Shown: positions 8,276-18,129, counted from the stretch's first letter. The stretch: 64,000 nucleotides of DNA from Thermoleophilaceae bacterium (GCA_030447725.1 JAUJOQ010000004.1:227231-291230), one strand, 5' to 3'. Made by a program: numbers and translations. The notes: generated by a model not told the origin, from the letters alone.

Positions 8276-9081
8276 GCGGGCAGTCGAGGGACGTCGTCGG
8301 AATCTTCGGCGGCTCGGGCTTCTACCGCTTCCTCGACGATGTCGAGGAAGTCGCCGTCGACACGCCCTACGGTCCGCCGTCGGCGCGTGTTCGCATGGGT
8401 GAGATCGAGGGGACGCCGGTGGCGTTCATGCCCCGCCACGGCGACGAGCACGCGCTGCCCCCGCACCGGATCAACTACCGGGCAAACGTCTGGGCCATGA
8501 AGCAGGTTGGCGTGACCCGGGTGGTAGGTCCGTCGGCCTGCGGGGCGCTCAAGGCCGAGCTCGAGCCCGGCACGTTCGTGCTCTGCGACCAGTTCGTGGA
8601 CCGCACGCGGGGGCGTGAGGACACCTTCTACGACGGGCCGCAGACCACCCATGTGTCCGCCGCAGATCCCTACTGCGCCGATCTTCGCCGCACGCTGGCC
8701 GAGACCGCCCGCGAGCTCGACATCCCGGTCGTCGAGGGCGGGACCGTGGTGGTGATCCAGGGCCCCCGTTTCTCGACGCGCGCGGAATCGCGGTGGTTCG
8801 CCACGGCCGGGTGGGACGTGGTAAACATGACCCAGTACCCGGAGGCGTGGCTGGCCCGCGAGCTCGAGCTCTGCTACGCCAACGTCTCGCTGGTCACCGA
8901 CTACGACGTCGGGTTGGAAGGACTCCCGGACGTGCCCGCGGTCTCCGCGGAGGCGGCGTTCGCCGTGTTCTCCGAGAACCTCGATAGACTTCGTGCGCTT
9001 TTGTTCCGGGCGGTGCCGAAGGTGGGGCCTCAGCTGGACGACTCATGCGCAACGGCTCTGTCGAGCGCGATCGTCCACTAG
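8272..9081 (+). CDS. mtnP: S-methyl-5'-thioadenosine phosphorylase
   Basis: Purine nucleoside phosphorylase class II enzyme, 269 residues, TTG start (TTGAGC overlapping the DUF1844 stop). Motifs: VGIFGGSGFYRF (phosphate-binding), MPRHGDEH, PHRINYRANVWAMK, GPSACGALK, VVIQGPRFSTRAESRWF, VNMTQYPEA and LVTDYDVG. The aspartates of TDYD at the purine site fit MTA specificity, whereas 6-oxopurine PNPs carry Asn there. Likely role is methionine salvage. It closes the operon; a palindromic repeat follows. Confidence 0.88.
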   Translation: MSGQSRDVVGIFGGSGFYRFLDDVEEVAVDTPYGPPSARVRMGEIEGTPVAFMPRHGDEHALPPHRINYRANVWAMKQVGVTRVVGPSACGALKAELEPGTFVLCDQFVDRTRGREDTFYDGPQTTHVSAADPYCADLRRTLAETARELDIPVVEGGTVVVIQGPRFSTRAESRWFATAGWDVVNMTQYPEAWLARELELCYANVSLVTDYDVGLEGLPDVPAVSAEAAFAVFSENLDRLRALLFRAVPKVGPQLDDSCATALSSAIVH

Positions 9082-9108
9082 GCGCTTTCAGCAGCGCGAT
9101 CGTCTCGG

Positions 9109-9178
9109 GGAGGAGCGCAGCCGGAACGTTGTTCCGGCGAGCACCGCACCGGAGATTCTCCGGTGAGCACCGCAGCAT
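9109..9178 (-). repeat. copy of the GGAACGACGTTCC palindromic repeat
   Basis: Reading the minus strand, GGTGCTCGCCGGAACAACGTTCCGGCTGCGCTCCTC matches the units at 15.44-15.69 kb with one or two changes; the core palindrome is at 9120-9138. A second imperfect unit (CACCGGAGATTCTCCGGTG) sits beside it at about 9147-9165. The copy lies between mtnP and hppA in inverted orientation relative to the 15-kb array, and it contains the GTG that the ORF track uses as the hppA start. Confidence 0.8.
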
Positions 9179-9204
9179 CCACTAACAACCGGAGGACCTT
9201 CCCC

Positions 9205-11289
9205 TTGACCGAGTTCCTGACCGACTACGGGATCATCGTTGCCCTGGCGTGTGCCGGCGCGGCGGTGCTCTATGGCATCTCCACCACGCGTTGGCTGCTT
9301 GCGAAGTCGCCCGGCAACGAGGAGATGGTCTCGATCTCGCAGGCCGTCCAGGAGGGCGCCGGCGCCTACCTCAACCGCCAGTATCAGATCATCGGCATCG
9401 TGGCCGTGGTCCTGGCCGTCCTCCTGGCCGTCGCGCTGGACATCGAGACCGCGATCGGATTCGCGATCGGCGGCGCCTTCTCGGGCGCGGCGGGCTACAT
9501 CGGCATGAACGTGTCGGTGAGGGCCAACGCCCGTGTGGCCGAGAGCGCCCGCGGAGGCGTCGGTTCGGCCTTGGACGTGGCTTTCAAGGGCGGCGCGATC
9601 ACCGGCATGCTCGTGGCGGGACTGGCCCTGCTCGGCGTGGCCGGCTACTACGGCGTGCTGCTACTGGCCGGCGTGGAGGAGAAGGAGGCCATCGACGCGC
9701 TCGTGGGCCTGGGCTTCGGCGGCTCGCTGATCTCCGTGTTCGCCCGTCTCGGCGGCGGCATCTTCACCAAGGCCGCTGACGTGGGCGCGGACATCGTCGG
9801 CAAGATCGAGGCCGGAATCCCCGAGGACGACCCCCGCAACCCCGCCGTGATCGCCGACAACGTCGGCGACAACGTGGGCGACTGCGCCGGCATGGCGGCC
9901 GACCTCTTCGAGACCTACGCGGTGACCGCGGTCGCCGTGATGCTGCTCGGGGTGCTGACCTTCAGCGAGTTGGGCGCCGTCACCGTCTATCCGCTGGTGA
10001 TCGGCGGCGTGTCGATCCTGGCCTCGATCGTCGGCACGTTCGCGGTGCGCAGCCGGCAGGGCAACGTGGAGCGCGCCCTCTACCAGGGCCTGATCGTCTC
10101 CGGCGTGCTGGCCGCGCTGGCCTTCCTCCCGATCACATTGGCGCTGATGGACGACCTGTCCTTCCAGGGCGGCGCCTCGGAGCTGATAACCGGCGGTGGC
10201 GCAGTGGCCAGCGGCTTCGACTTCTGGCTCTGCACCCTGATCGGCATCGGCATCACCGCCGGGCTGTTCGTGATCACCGACTACTACACGTCCACGCGCT
10301 TCCGGCCGGTGAGGACCACCGCCCGGGCCTCGCAGACGGGTCACGCCACCAACATCATCCAGGGCCTGGCCCAGGGCTTTCAGTCCACTGCGGCGCCGGC
10401 GATCCTGCTGGCTCTTGGCATCCTGGCCGCGAACGAGCTGGCCGGCATCTACGGCATCGGGGTGGCCGTGATGGCGCAGCTCTCGCTCACCGGGCTGATC
10501 GTGGCGCTCGACGCCTTCGGCCCGATCACCGACAACGCCGGCGGCATCGCCGAGATGGCGGAGTTGCCCCAGGACGTGCGCGACGTGACCGATCCCCTCG
10601 ATGCGGTCGGCAACACCACCAAGGCGGTGACCAAGGGCTATGCGATCGGATCGGCCGTGCTGGCCGCCCTCGTGCTGTTCGCGGCCTTCATCGAAGAGCT
10701 GCGCGCGGAGGCGTCCAGGGAAGGTGAGGTGCTGCAGGGCTTCGACATCTCGCAGCCCGAGGTACTCGTCGGGCTGCTGATCGGCGGCATGATGGTGTTC
10801 CTGTTCGTGGCCTTCTCGATCGAGTCGGTCGGTCGCGCCGGTGGCCTGGTGGTGGAGGAGGTCCGCCGCCAGTTCAAGGAGAAGCCGGGCATCATGGACC
10901 GCTCCGAGAAGCCCGACTACGCGAACTGCGTGTCGATCGTGACCACCGCCGCCCAGAAGGAGATGATCGCCCCTGCGCTCATCCCGATCGTTGTGACGGT
11001 GGTCGTGGGCGTCCTGTCCTACCAGGCCCTCGGCGGCCTGCTGATCGGCGTGATCATCGTCGGCTTCTTCACGGCGGTCTCCATGACCGCCGGAGGTGGC
11101 GCCTGGGACAACGCCAAGAAGCTGATCGAGGACGGCGAGTATGGAGGCAAGGGCTCCGAGGCCCACGAGGCCTCGGTGACCGGCGACACCGTCGGTGACC
11201 CCTACAAGGACACCGCCGGGCCGGCGATCAACCCGATGATCAAGGTGGCGAACATCGTCGCGATTCTGATCATCCCGTTCCTGGTCTAG
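9205..11289 (+). CDS. hppA: membrane-bound proton-translocating pyrophosphatase
   Basis: Membrane pyrophosphatase coupling PPi hydrolysis to ion pumping; about 694 residues with some 16 membrane segments. Catalytic motifs are [35 protein letters not shown] and, near the C terminus, [36 protein letters not shown] has lysine at the position that separates classes, which marks the K+-independent (H+-pumping) type. I choose TTG 9205 because GGAGGA lies 8 bases before it; the ORF-track GTG at 9163 lies inside the palindromic repeat and has no Shine-Dalgarno. Confidence 0.95.
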   Translation: MTEFLTDYGIIVALACAGAAVLYGISTTRWLLAKSPGNEEMVSISQAVQEGAGAYLNRQYQIIGIVAVVLAVLLAVALDIETAIGFAIGGAFSGAAGYIGMNVSVRANARVAESARGGVGSALDVAFKGGAITGMLVAGLALLGVAGYYGVLLLAGVEEKEAIDALVGLGFGGSLISVFARLGGGIFTKAADVGADIVGKIEAGIPEDDPRNPAVIADNVGDNVGDCAGMAADLFETYAVTAVAVMLLGVLTFSELGAVTVYPLVIGGVSILASIVGTFAVRSRQGNVERALYQGLIVSGVLAALAFLPITLALMDDLSFQGGASELITGGGAVASGFDFWLCTLIGIGITAGLFVITDYYTSTRFRPVRTTARASQTGHATNIIQGLAQGFQSTAAPAILLALGILAANELAGIYGIGVAVMAQLSLTGLIVALDAFGPITDNAGGIAEMAELPQDVRDVTDPLDAVGNTTKAVTKGYAIGSAVLAALVLFAAFIEELRAEASREGEVLQGFDISQPEVLVGLLIGGMMVFLFVAFSIESVGRAGGLVVEEVRRQFKEKPGIMDRSEKPDYANCVSIVTTAAQKEMIAPALIPIVVTVVVGVLSYQALGGLLIGVIIVGFFTAVSMTAGGGAWDNAKKLIEDGEYGGKGSEAHEASVTGDTVGDPYKDTAGPAINPMIKVANIVAILIIPFLV

Positions 11290-11388
11290 CGATACGTCGC
11301 TGGCTGGTCGCCAGGGCGGAGGGCTCGGCTGGGGCCGTATTTCTTAACGCCGGGGGACGGGCGCCTGGTGACTCTGTAGCTTCCGCCC

Positions 11389-13272
11389 GTGGCTGAGAGG
11401 CGCCCCAAGGACACCGGCCTCGAGCGGGTGCTCGGCACGGGGGCTCTGTTCAGCACCGCCTACGGCAACGTGGGCAGCTCGATCTACTACGCGCTCGGGC
11501 TGGTCGCGATCTTCGCCCTGGGCATGACGCCGGTGGTGTTTCTGATCGCCGGCCTGATCTTCCTCTGCACCGCGGCGACCTACACCGAGGCGACGACGAT
11601 GTATCCGGAGGCCGGCGGCTCCTCGTCGTTCGCGCGACGCGCCTTCAACGAGTTCTGGTCGGCAGTGACGGCGTGGGGCCAGATGCTCAACTACATCATC
11701 ACCGTCGCGATCTCGGCGTTCTTCTTGCCCCACTACCTCGGGATCGTCTGGGAGCCGCTGCTCACGGCGCCTGGGGACATCATCGCCGGGATCGCGGTGG
11801 TGGTCTTTCTCGGCGCGGTCAACGTGTTCGGCGCACGGGAGGCCGCCAGCCTCAACGTCGTGCTTGCCGTGGCCGATTTCCTCACCCAGGTGGCGCTCGT
11901 GGTGCTGGGCATCGTGCTGGTGCTGTCGCCCGAGACGCTGGTGGAGAACGTGGACTTCGGCGTGTCGCCGACGCTGAGCGACTTCCTGATCGCGATTCCC
12001 GTCGGGATGGTGGCCTTCACCGGCATCGACACGATCTCCAACATGGCGGAGGAGGCGCGCGACTACGGCGAGACGGTCCCGCGCGCGATGAGCGGGGTGG
12101 TGGTCGCCGTGATGACGATCTCGCTGACCCTGCCGGCGGTCGCGCTGTCGGCGATGCCCGTAGAGGACGGGCGCACGCTGCTCGCTCTCGGACCCGAGGA
12201 GGGCGGGTTCGCAGACAATCCGGTGCTCGGCGTCGTGCAGAATCTGCGTCTGGGCTCGCTCGAGCCGATCGCCGAGATCTACGTCGGGCTGCTGGCCGCC
12301 ACGATCCTGCTCGTAGCCACCAACGCCGGGCTGATCGGGCTGTCGCGGCTGAGCTACTCGATGGGCCAGTACCGCCAGCTGCCCGAGCGCCTGCGCCGGC
12401 TTCACCCGCGCTTCCGGACCCCCTACGTGGCGATCATCGTGTTCGGCCTGCTCGCCTGCGTGACGATCCTCCCGGGACAGGCCGAGTTCCTCGGCACCGT
12501 GTACGCCTTCGGCGCGATGCTGGGATTCACGGTCGCTCACGCATCGGTGATAGCGCTGCGCTTCCGGCATCCGGACGCCGAGCGCCCCTATCGTTCGCCC
12601 TGGAACGTGCGCGTGCGCGGCACCGAGGTGCCGATGACCGCCGTGTTCGGAGGCCTCGGCACCGGGGCGGCCTTCGTGGTCGTGACAGTGCTCAACGTCG
12701 AGACCATGATCATTGGCGGGCTCTGGATATCGATGGGGATCGCCGTCTACGTGATCTACAGGCGCCGCCAGGGGCTGACCCTGCGAGAGACCAACAAGAT
12801 CGTGATGCCGAAGCCCGTGGTCGAGCACGAGGTGGAGTACGAGTCGGTGCTCGTGGCCTTCGAGGACGGGCGCTTCTCGGGGGCGGCGGTCTCGACAGCC
12901 TCCCGGCTCGCGGCCCGCAGACGGCGCGGCATCCACGTGCTGGTCACGATCTCCGTGCCACCCAACTCGCCGATCGACGCCGCGATGCCCGAGCAGGAGG
13001 CCCTCGCGCAGACGGCCATCGACTCCGCCCGAGTGCGAGGCGGGCGCCGTGTGACCGGACATTGGGAGAAGGTGCGGCCCGGACAGGCCGGCCGGCGGAT
13101 CACCGACGAGGCGAGAGAGATCAATGCGCGGGCGATCGTGATGACGCTGCCGCCGCGGCGCACGGGCTCGTCGCTGTTCGGCAAGACAGTCGAGACCGTA
13201 CTGTCCGACCGGCCCTGCCGGGTGATCATCGATTCCTCGCCGAGGACCGAGGCGGCTGCCACCGACGGGTGA
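11389..13272 (+). CDS. APC-superfamily permease with C-terminal USP-like domain
   Basis: 627 residues: a membrane domain of about 12 helices (residues 15-460) and a cytosolic universal-stress-like domain (about 475-620: VEYESVLVAFEDGRFSGAAV, ending SDRPCRVIIDSS). The first helix reads YGNVGSSIYYALG. It would usually be annotated as an amino-acid permease. However, the neighbouring TrkA proteins and the similar mycobacterial order (an APC gene beside ceoB/ceoC) make K+ or K+-linked transport a real alternative. GTG start. A paralogue follows at 13474. Confidence 0.85.
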   Translation: MAERRPKDTGLERVLGTGALFSTAYGNVGSSIYYALGLVAIFALGMTPVVFLIAGLIFLCTAATYTEATTMYPEAGGSSSFARRAFNEFWSAVTAWGQMLNYIITVAISAFFLPHYLGIVWEPLLTAPGDIIAGIAVVVFLGAVNVFGAREAASLNVVLAVADFLTQVALVVLGIVLVLSPETLVENVDFGVSPTLSDFLIAIPVGMVAFTGIDTISNMAEEARDYGETVPRAMSGVVVAVMTISLTLPAVALSAMPVEDGRTLLALGPEEGGFADNPVLGVVQNLRLGSLEPIAEIYVGLLAATILLVATNAGLIGLSRLSYSMGQYRQLPERLRRLHPRFRTPYVAIIVFGLLACVTILPGQAEFLGTVYAFGAMLGFTVAHASVIALRFRHPDAERPYRSPWNVRVRGTEVPMTAVFGGLGTGAAFVVVTVLNVETMIIGGLWISMGIAVYVIYRRRQGLTLRETNKIVMPKPVVEHEVEYESVLVAFEDGRFSGAAVSTASRLAARRRRGIHVLVTISVPPNSPIDAAMPEQEALAQTAIDSARVRGGRRVTGHWEKVRPGQAGRRITDEAREINARAIVMTLPPRRTGSSLFGKTVETVLSDRPCRVIIDSSPRTEAAATDG

Positions 13273-13291
13273 CGAGCCTAGGATCAGGTCC

Positions 13292-13477
13292 ATGAGCCGC
13301 GGCTACCTGCTCGCGACGCGCGCCCTCGGCGCCCTTCTGCTCCTGGCCGGGCTGGCGATGGCCGGCACGGCGCTGGCGCAGGGGGGTGGACCGCTCGCCG
13401 TGGGGGTGATCATCGGCATCGCATTTGTCCTGGCCGGCGGTGGCAGGCTCTGGCTCGCGCGTGGCGGAGGGCCGTGA
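13292..13477 (+). CDS. small two-helix membrane protein
   Basis: 61 residues with two hydrophobic segments (LLATRALGALLLLAGLAMAG and LAVGVIIGIAFVLAGGGRLW). No family recognised. It is supported by its stop overlapping the next permease start (GTGA) and by TAGGAT at 13279-13284, a -10-like box exactly 7 bases before the ATG, which would give a leaderless transcript. It may be a small accessory subunit of the following permease, or merely a coupling ORF. Confidence 0.6.
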   Translation: MSRGYLLATRALGALLLLAGLAMAGTALAQGGGPLAVGVIIGIAFVLAGGGRLWLARGGGP

Positions 13478-15432
13478 GCCCGCAGCGCGACGGTGGCGGC
13501 CGGGTGCGGGAGGGGTTGCGGCGCAGCTCCGAGCAGGCCGACGCTCGGATAGCCCGCAGCCTCGGTGAGCCGGCGCTGTTTGCGATCGCGCTCAGTGGCA
13601 TCGGGGCAGCCATCTACTTCGCCCTCGGAGTCGTTGCGGGCGACGCGCTGGGGCTGACCCCCGTTGTCTTCCTGGTGGCCGCCCTGCTGTTCGTCGTCAC
13701 GATGCTCACCTACGTCGAGGGAAACTCCCTGCACCCTGAGCGTGGCGGTGCATCGACCTTCGCGCGGTACGCCTTCAACGAGCTCTGGAGCTTCGTGGCC
13801 GGATGGGCCATCCTGCTCGACTATCTGATCGTGATGGCGATCGGGGCCTTCGCGGTGTCGCACTATCTGAGCGCGTTCTGGGGCCCGGCGGCCGATCCGG
13901 GGATCGAGTTGGTGATCACGGCAGCGACGCTCGCGTTCGTCGCCTGGCGCAACGTCGAGGGGCTGACTGCCGAGCGGCTGCGCTTCGTCCTGCGGCTGTC
14001 CCTGGCAAGCCTGGTGCTGATGATCGCGATCATCGTCTTCGGCGCCGCCACGCTGTTCGACGCCGGCGCAGTGATCGACTCGATCGATCTCGGCACCGCC
14101 CCCGGCTGGGACGACCTGATCTTTGCGGCGGCGGTGGCCACGGTGGCCACGACGGCCATCGAAGCGGCGTCGGGGCTGGCTGGGGATCTGCGCGTGGGCC
14201 GTCGGGGGCTGCGCCGGGTCGTGACCGCCGGCGCGGGAGCGGTGTTGCTCGTATTCGGTGGGGTGTCGGCGATCGCCTTGATGGCTGTACCCGTGCGGGG
14301 CGGGGAGACCGAGCTCGGCACCCGTTTTCAGGATGCGCCCGTGCTCGGCGTCGTCTCGGCCTTCGACCCCGCGTGGGTAGCCGACGGCTTTCGCTATGCC
14401 GTTGGCGCGATGGGCGCGCTGGTGCTCGTGCAGGCCGTCAACGGTCAGATGCTCGGGCTCTCGCGGCTCTCGTACTCGCTTGCGACCAACCGGCAGGTCC
14501 CCAGCCTGGCCGGGCGACTGCACCCGCGCCGGTCTACGCCGTACGTGGCCATACTCGTCGCTGCGGCGCTGGCGTTCGCCCTCAGCATTCCCGACGTCGA
14601 TTTCGCGATAGGGATCTTCGCGTTCGGCGCGATGCTGGCGTTCACGATCGCCCACGTGGCGGTGATCGTCCTGCGCTTCCGCGAGCCGCACCGCGAGAGG
14701 GTGTTCAGGATTCCCCTCTCCATCCCTGTGGGCGGCGGCTCGGTTCCGCTGCCCGCGGCGCTCGGGGCGCTGCTGTCGGGCGCGGGCTGGTTGAGCGTGA
14801 TCGCGTTTCACGAGGGCGCGCGCGTGGTGGGCGGCCTTTGGATGGCGGCGGGCCTGGTGCTCTACGTCGTATATCGACGCAGCCAGGAAATGCCGCTCAC
14901 GAAGCGGTTCACCATTCCCGAGGAAGCTCTACGGGAGGCCAAGGACGTGCAGTACGGCAGCATCCTCGTCCCGGTGTTCGGCGTGGCGCTCGACGACGAC
15001 ATCGTGGGCACCGCCGGCAGGCTGGCGGCCGAGGAGGCCGGCGACGGCGAGGGCGGCGCCGTGCTGGAGGCGCTCTACGTGTTCGAGATACCGATGTCAC
15101 TGCCGATCGACGCGCGGGTGCCCGAAGAACGGGTGCAGAAGGCGCGGGAGACGCTGGCCCGCGCCAAGGAGGTCGGTGAGGAGTACCGAGGCGTGGAGGT
15201 GGCCACCGCCATGGTGCGCGGGCGTACCGCCGGCGGCGCGATCGTGACCGAGGCCCGCCGCCGCGGAGTCGAGGCGATCGTGCTGGCCGCCGAGGCGCCG
15301 AGTCGCATTCGCGGCGGTGGAACGATGGGCGGGCACGGTCTGGCCCGTGACCGCTTTGCGGGGGAGATCACCCGCTACGTGATCGAGAAGGCCGACTGCA
15401 AGGTGCTGCTCACCGCGCCGCCCGCGGATTGA
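13474..15432 (+). CDS. second APC-superfamily permease with C-terminal USP-like domain
   Basis: 652-residue paralogue of the 11389 gene. The membrane domain (IGAAIYFALGVVAGDALGLTPVVF, HPERGGASTFARYAFNELW) is followed by a USP-like domain from about residue 490 (VQYGSILVPVFGVALDDDIVGTAGRLA, ending IEKADCKVLLTAPP). It differs from the first copy in helix 1 (LSGIGAAIY instead of YGNVGSSIY). GTG start overlapping the small membrane protein. Substrate unknown; position next to TrkA-type genes argues for an ion-linked function. Confidence 0.84.
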   Translation: MSPQRDGGGRVREGLRRSSEQADARIARSLGEPALFAIALSGIGAAIYFALGVVAGDALGLTPVVFLVAALLFVVTMLTYVEGNSLHPERGGASTFARYAFNELWSFVAGWAILLDYLIVMAIGAFAVSHYLSAFWGPAADPGIELVITAATLAFVAWRNVEGLTAERLRFVLRLSLASLVLMIAIIVFGAATLFDAGAVIDSIDLGTAPGWDDLIFAAAVATVATTAIEAASGLAGDLRVGRRGLRRVVTAGAGAVLLVFGGVSAIALMAVPVRGGETELGTRFQDAPVLGVVSAFDPAWVADGFRYAVGAMGALVLVQAVNGQMLGLSRLSYSLATNRQVPSLAGRLHPRRSTPYVAILVAAALAFALSIPDVDFAIGIFAFGAMLAFTIAHVAVIVLRFREPHRERVFRIPLSIPVGGGSVPLPAALGALLSGAGWLSVIAFHEGARVVGGLWMAAGLVLYVVYRRSQEMPLTKRFTIPEEALREAKDVQYGSILVPVFGVALDDDIVGTAGRLAAEEAGDGEGGAVLEALYVFEIPMSLPIDARVPEERVQKARETLARAKEVGEEYRGVEVATAMVRGRTAGGAIVTEARRRGVEAIVLAAEAPSRIRGGGTMGGHGLARDRFAGEITRYVIEKADCKVLLTAPPAD

Positions 15433-15440
15433 GGTTAAGG

Positions 15441-15690
15441 TCCGGTGCTCGCCGGAACGACGTTCCGGCTGCGCTCCTCCCCCGGGGTCCGGTGCTCGCC
15501 GGAACGACGTTCCGGCTCTCCTCCCCCGGGTCCGGTAGGTCCGGTGCTCGCCGGAGAGCCATCCGTGCGGTGCTCGGCCGAGAGCCTGCGGTGCGGTGCT
15601 CGCCGGAACGACGTTCCGGCTGCGCTCCTCGCGAGGCGATCGGCCTGTGCTCCTCCGGCAACGTTCCGGCTGCGCTCCTTCCCGGGGGGC
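15441..15690 (+). repeat. array of GGAACGACGTTCC palindromic repeats
   Basis: This fills most of the 313-bp gap between the permease and the first TrkA gene. Units of the form GGTGCTCGCCGGAACGACG-TTCCGGCTGCGCTCCTC start near 15444, 15491 and 15595; degenerate units start near 15543, 15570 and 15647. The core GCCGGAACGACGTTCCGGC is a palindrome able to form a 9-bp hairpin. Unit spacing is irregular (about 47, 52, 27, 25, 52 bp). An inverted relative lies at 9109-9178. This resembles a REP-type dispersed repeat, not a CRISPR. Confidence 0.85.
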
Positions 15691-15745
15691 GGCCCCTGCG
15701 GTCCAGGAGTCGCCCAGATGAGCAGCCGTGGCTATTGTGGGCGCC

Positions 15746-16192
15746 ATGTTCGTCTTGGTCGTGGGTTCCGGTCGCGTGGGCTCGGCAATCGCCAAGTCGA
15801 TGCTCGCCGAGGGTCACGACGTGTCCGTGCTCGACGAGAACCCGGAGGCCATCGCGCTTCTCAACCGGGGGCAGGATCTCAGCTGGGAGGACCTCGGCGG
15901 GTCGTTCACGGTTGGCACCGCCCTGGAGATCGACGCGTTGCTGGCCGCCGGAATCGACCGCGCGGACGCGTTCGTGGCCTCCACCGACGGTGACAACACC
16001 AACCTGGTGATCGCCCAGATCGCTCAGCGCCGCTTCGACGTGGAGCGGGTGGTGGTGCGCGTGCTCGATCCGGGCCGGGCCCGCTGGTACGCCGAGCAGG
16101 GCCTGCAGACCGTCTGCCCGACGCAGACAGCCATCGAGCTGCTCGAGGCCGCCGTGCGCGGTCAGATCTCCTTCGAGGGAGTATCCGGCTGA
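15746..16192 (+). CDS. TrkA-N (RCK) domain protein, single domain
   Basis: 148-residue NAD-binding RCK protein: FVLVVGSGRVGSAIAKSMLAEGHDVSVLDENPEA is the Rossmann N terminus (GxGxxG plus acidic residue), then ALEIDALLAAGIDRADAFVASTDGDNTNL. It lacks an RCK C-terminal domain, like CeoB-type partners. It is followed 16 bp later by a two-domain TrkA. Such pairs act as cytosolic gating subunits for K+ transport. Start ATG 15746, with TATTGT exactly 7 bases upstream; the ORF-track GTG at 15728 is less likely. Confidence 0.88.
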   Translation: MFVLVVGSGRVGSAIAKSMLAEGHDVSVLDENPEAIALLNRGQDLSWEDLGGSFTVGTALEIDALLAAGIDRADAFVASTDGDNTNLVIAQIAQRRFDVERVVVRVLDPGRARWYAEQGLQTVCPTQTAIELLEAAVRGQISFEGVSG

Positions 16193-16208
16193 TGCGGGGC
16201 CGAAGCTG

Positions 16209-16895
16209 ATGTACATCCTGATCGTCGGCGCCGGCAAGGTCGGCTGGAACCTCGCGCGCGAGCTGGTCGAGAAGACGAACGAGGTGATCGTGATCGAGAG
16301 CAGCCGCCGCCGCTATGAGGTGGTGGAGGAGGAGCTCGAGCACTCGATCCAGTACGGCGACGGCACGGAGCTCTGGGTGCTCGAGCGTGCCGGCATCGAA
16401 CGGGCCGACCTCGTGATCGCGGTCACCGGCGATGACGAGGACAACATCTTGATCTGCCAGATGGCGCGCGAGAAGTACGGCGTGGACCGGGTGGTGGCCC
16501 GCTGCAACAACCCCCGCAACCTTCAGCACTTCGAGCTCCTGGGCGTCAAGCCGGCCATCTCGGCCACCGACTTGATCCTCCGGCTGATCGAGCACGAGGT
16601 ACCCAAGTACGGACTCGTGCATCTCCTGGATCTCAAGGAGGAGCGCCTCGAGATCATCGAGATGGAGGTCGCTGAGGGATCGGCCGCCGACGGCGCCAAG
16701 GTGGCGGACCTCGGCCTTCCCGACGGCTCGCTGGTGATCTCGATCCTGCGCGACGGCGGCGGGTTCGTGCCCAAGGGCGATTCGGTGATCCGCGCGGACG
16801 ACGAGGTGCTGTTGGTGCTCGACATCGGTCTCGAGGACTCGGTCACCGAGCGCTTCTCGCGCCGCGCGCCTGCGACCAGCGCCGATTTCCGCTAG
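16209..16895 (+). CDS. TrkA-type potassium uptake regulatory protein
   Basis: 228 residues with RCK-N (YILIVGAGKVGWNLARELVEK at the N terminus; YGDGTELWVLERAGIERADLVIAVTGDDEDN) and RCK-C domain (about residues 140-217, RLEIIEMEVAEGSAADGAKVADLGLPDGSLVISILRDG). Likely forms octameric gating rings with or beside the preceding single-domain protein. No TrkH/KtrB membrane subunit is in the window; the adjacent APC-USP permeases are the nearest transport candidates. Confidence 0.9.
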   Translation: MYILIVGAGKVGWNLARELVEKTNEVIVIESSRRRYEVVEEELEHSIQYGDGTELWVLERAGIERADLVIAVTGDDEDNILICQMAREKYGVDRVVARCNNPRNLQHFELLGVKPAISATDLILRLIEHEVPKYGLVHLLDLKEERLEIIEMEVAEGSAADGAKVADLGLPDGSLVISILRDGGGFVPKGDSVIRADDEVLLVLDIGLEDSVTERFSRRAPATSADFR

Positions 16896-16897
16896 GG

Positions 16898-18127
16898 GTG
16901 TCCGTCCGGGAGGTCGACCACTTTCTCGTGGGCGGGGGACTGGCCGCAGCCATGTGCGCGCGCACGCTGCGGGACGAGGGGGCGGAGGGCGAGATCGTGC
17001 TCGTGGGCCGCGAGCCCGATGCGCCCTACCAACGGCCGCCGCTGTCGAAGGGATACCTGCGCGGCGAGAGCGCCCGCGCCGATGCTCTCGTGAGCGCTGA
17101 GGGATGGTGGGAGGACAACGACGTCGAGCTGCTCACGCGTACGAGCGTGATGAGGCTCGACCCGGTCGAGCGGCTGGCCACGCTCTCCACCAGGGAGCAG
17201 GTGCGCTTCGGCAAGGCGCTGCTGGCCACGGGCGCCAACGTCCGCCGACTGCGCGTGGAGGGGTCCGAGCTCGAGGGCATCCACTACCTGCGCGCCTTCG
17301 GCAACTCCGACGCGATCAGGGAGGACATCGCCGAGGCTGAGCAGGTGGTGATGATCGGCGGCAGCTACATCGGCTGCGAGGTGGCGGCGTCGCTCGTCGC
17401 CGGCTTCGACCGCCGCTGCGCCGTGGTGATGCAGGAAGAGGTCACGCTCCAGCGCTCGTTCGGGACCGAGATCGGCGGCTTCTTCGGCGGCCTTCTCACC
17501 GATCACGGGATCGCGGTTCACGGCACCGACGAACTGGAGCGCTTCGAGGGCTCCGCCGGCCGTGTCGGCCGCGTGGTCACCAAGCGCGGCCTGGAGCTGG
17601 AATGCGACTGCGTGGTGGTCGGCGCCGGCGTGATGCCCGACGTGATCTTGGCCCGCGCCGCGGGGCTCGACGTGGGCGAGTCGGGCGGCGTCCGTTGCTC
17701 GTCGCGGCTGGAGACCTCCGTGCCGGGCATCTACGCCGCCGGTGACATGTGCGAGTACGACAGCGTGGTGCACGGGCGCCCGATCCGTGTGGAGCACTCC
17801 GACGTGGCCGCCGAGCACGGAAAGACGGCGGCGCTGAACATGCTCGGCCGCGACGTGCCGCACGAGACCATCCCTTACTTCTTCTCCGACCTGGCCGACT
17901 GGGCCTCGATGGAGTACGTCGGACCGGGGTCCGGTGAGCCGGTCATCCGCGGCTCGTTGGAGGGCGGCGACTTCACGGCCTTCTACGTCGATGGCGGCCG
18001 GGTCACTGCCGCGCTCACCGTTGGGCGAAGTGACGACCTCGAACACGCGCGGCGTGTGATCCGCGCCGGCGACCACGTCGACGCCGCCAGGCTCGGCGAC
18101 GAGGGCAGCGACCTCGCCGTCCTTTAG
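16898..18127 (+). CDS. FAD-dependent pyridine nucleotide-disulfide oxidoreductase family protein
   Basis: 409-residue flavoprotein of the ferredoxin/rubredoxin-reductase or AIF-like type. FAD-binding VDHFLVGGGLAAAMCARTL at the N terminus, PYQRPPLSKGYLRG, an NAD-binding VVMIGGSYIGCEVAASL near residue 150, and a second FAD motif IYAAGDMCEYDS near residue 285. The C terminus carries the reductase domain found in ferredoxin reductases. GTG start two bases after the TrkA stop. The electron acceptor is unknown. Confidence 0.86.
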   Translation: MSVREVDHFLVGGGLAAAMCARTLRDEGAEGEIVLVGREPDAPYQRPPLSKGYLRGESARADALVSAEGWWEDNDVELLTRTSVMRLDPVERLATLSTREQVRFGKALLATGANVRRLRVEGSELEGIHYLRAFGNSDAIREDIAEAEQVVMIGGSYIGCEVAASLVAGFDRRCAVVMQEEVTLQRSFGTEIGGFFGGLLTDHGIAVHGTDELERFEGSAGRVGRVVTKRGLELECDCVVVGAGVMPDVILARAAGLDVGESGGVRCSSRLETSVPGIYAAGDMCEYDSVVHGRPIRVEHSDVAAEHGKTAALNMLGRDVPHETIPYFFSDLADWASMEYVGPGSGEPVIRGSLEGGDFTAFYVDGGRVTAALTVGRSDDLEHARRVIRAGDHVDAARLGDEGSDLAVL

Positions 18128-18129
18128 CG

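Noticed and set aside
11344-13293. 649-residue minus-strand ORF
   Set aside because: Antisense shadow of the first APC permease; no domain structure.
15441-15690. Possible CRISPR array
   Set aside because: Units are self-palindromic, spacing is irregular, inter-unit sequence is itself repeat-derived and no cas genes are present.
15445-15993. 182-residue ORF reading [11 protein letters not shown] repeatedly
   Set aside because: Produced by translating the palindromic repeat array and running out of frame into the TrkA gene.
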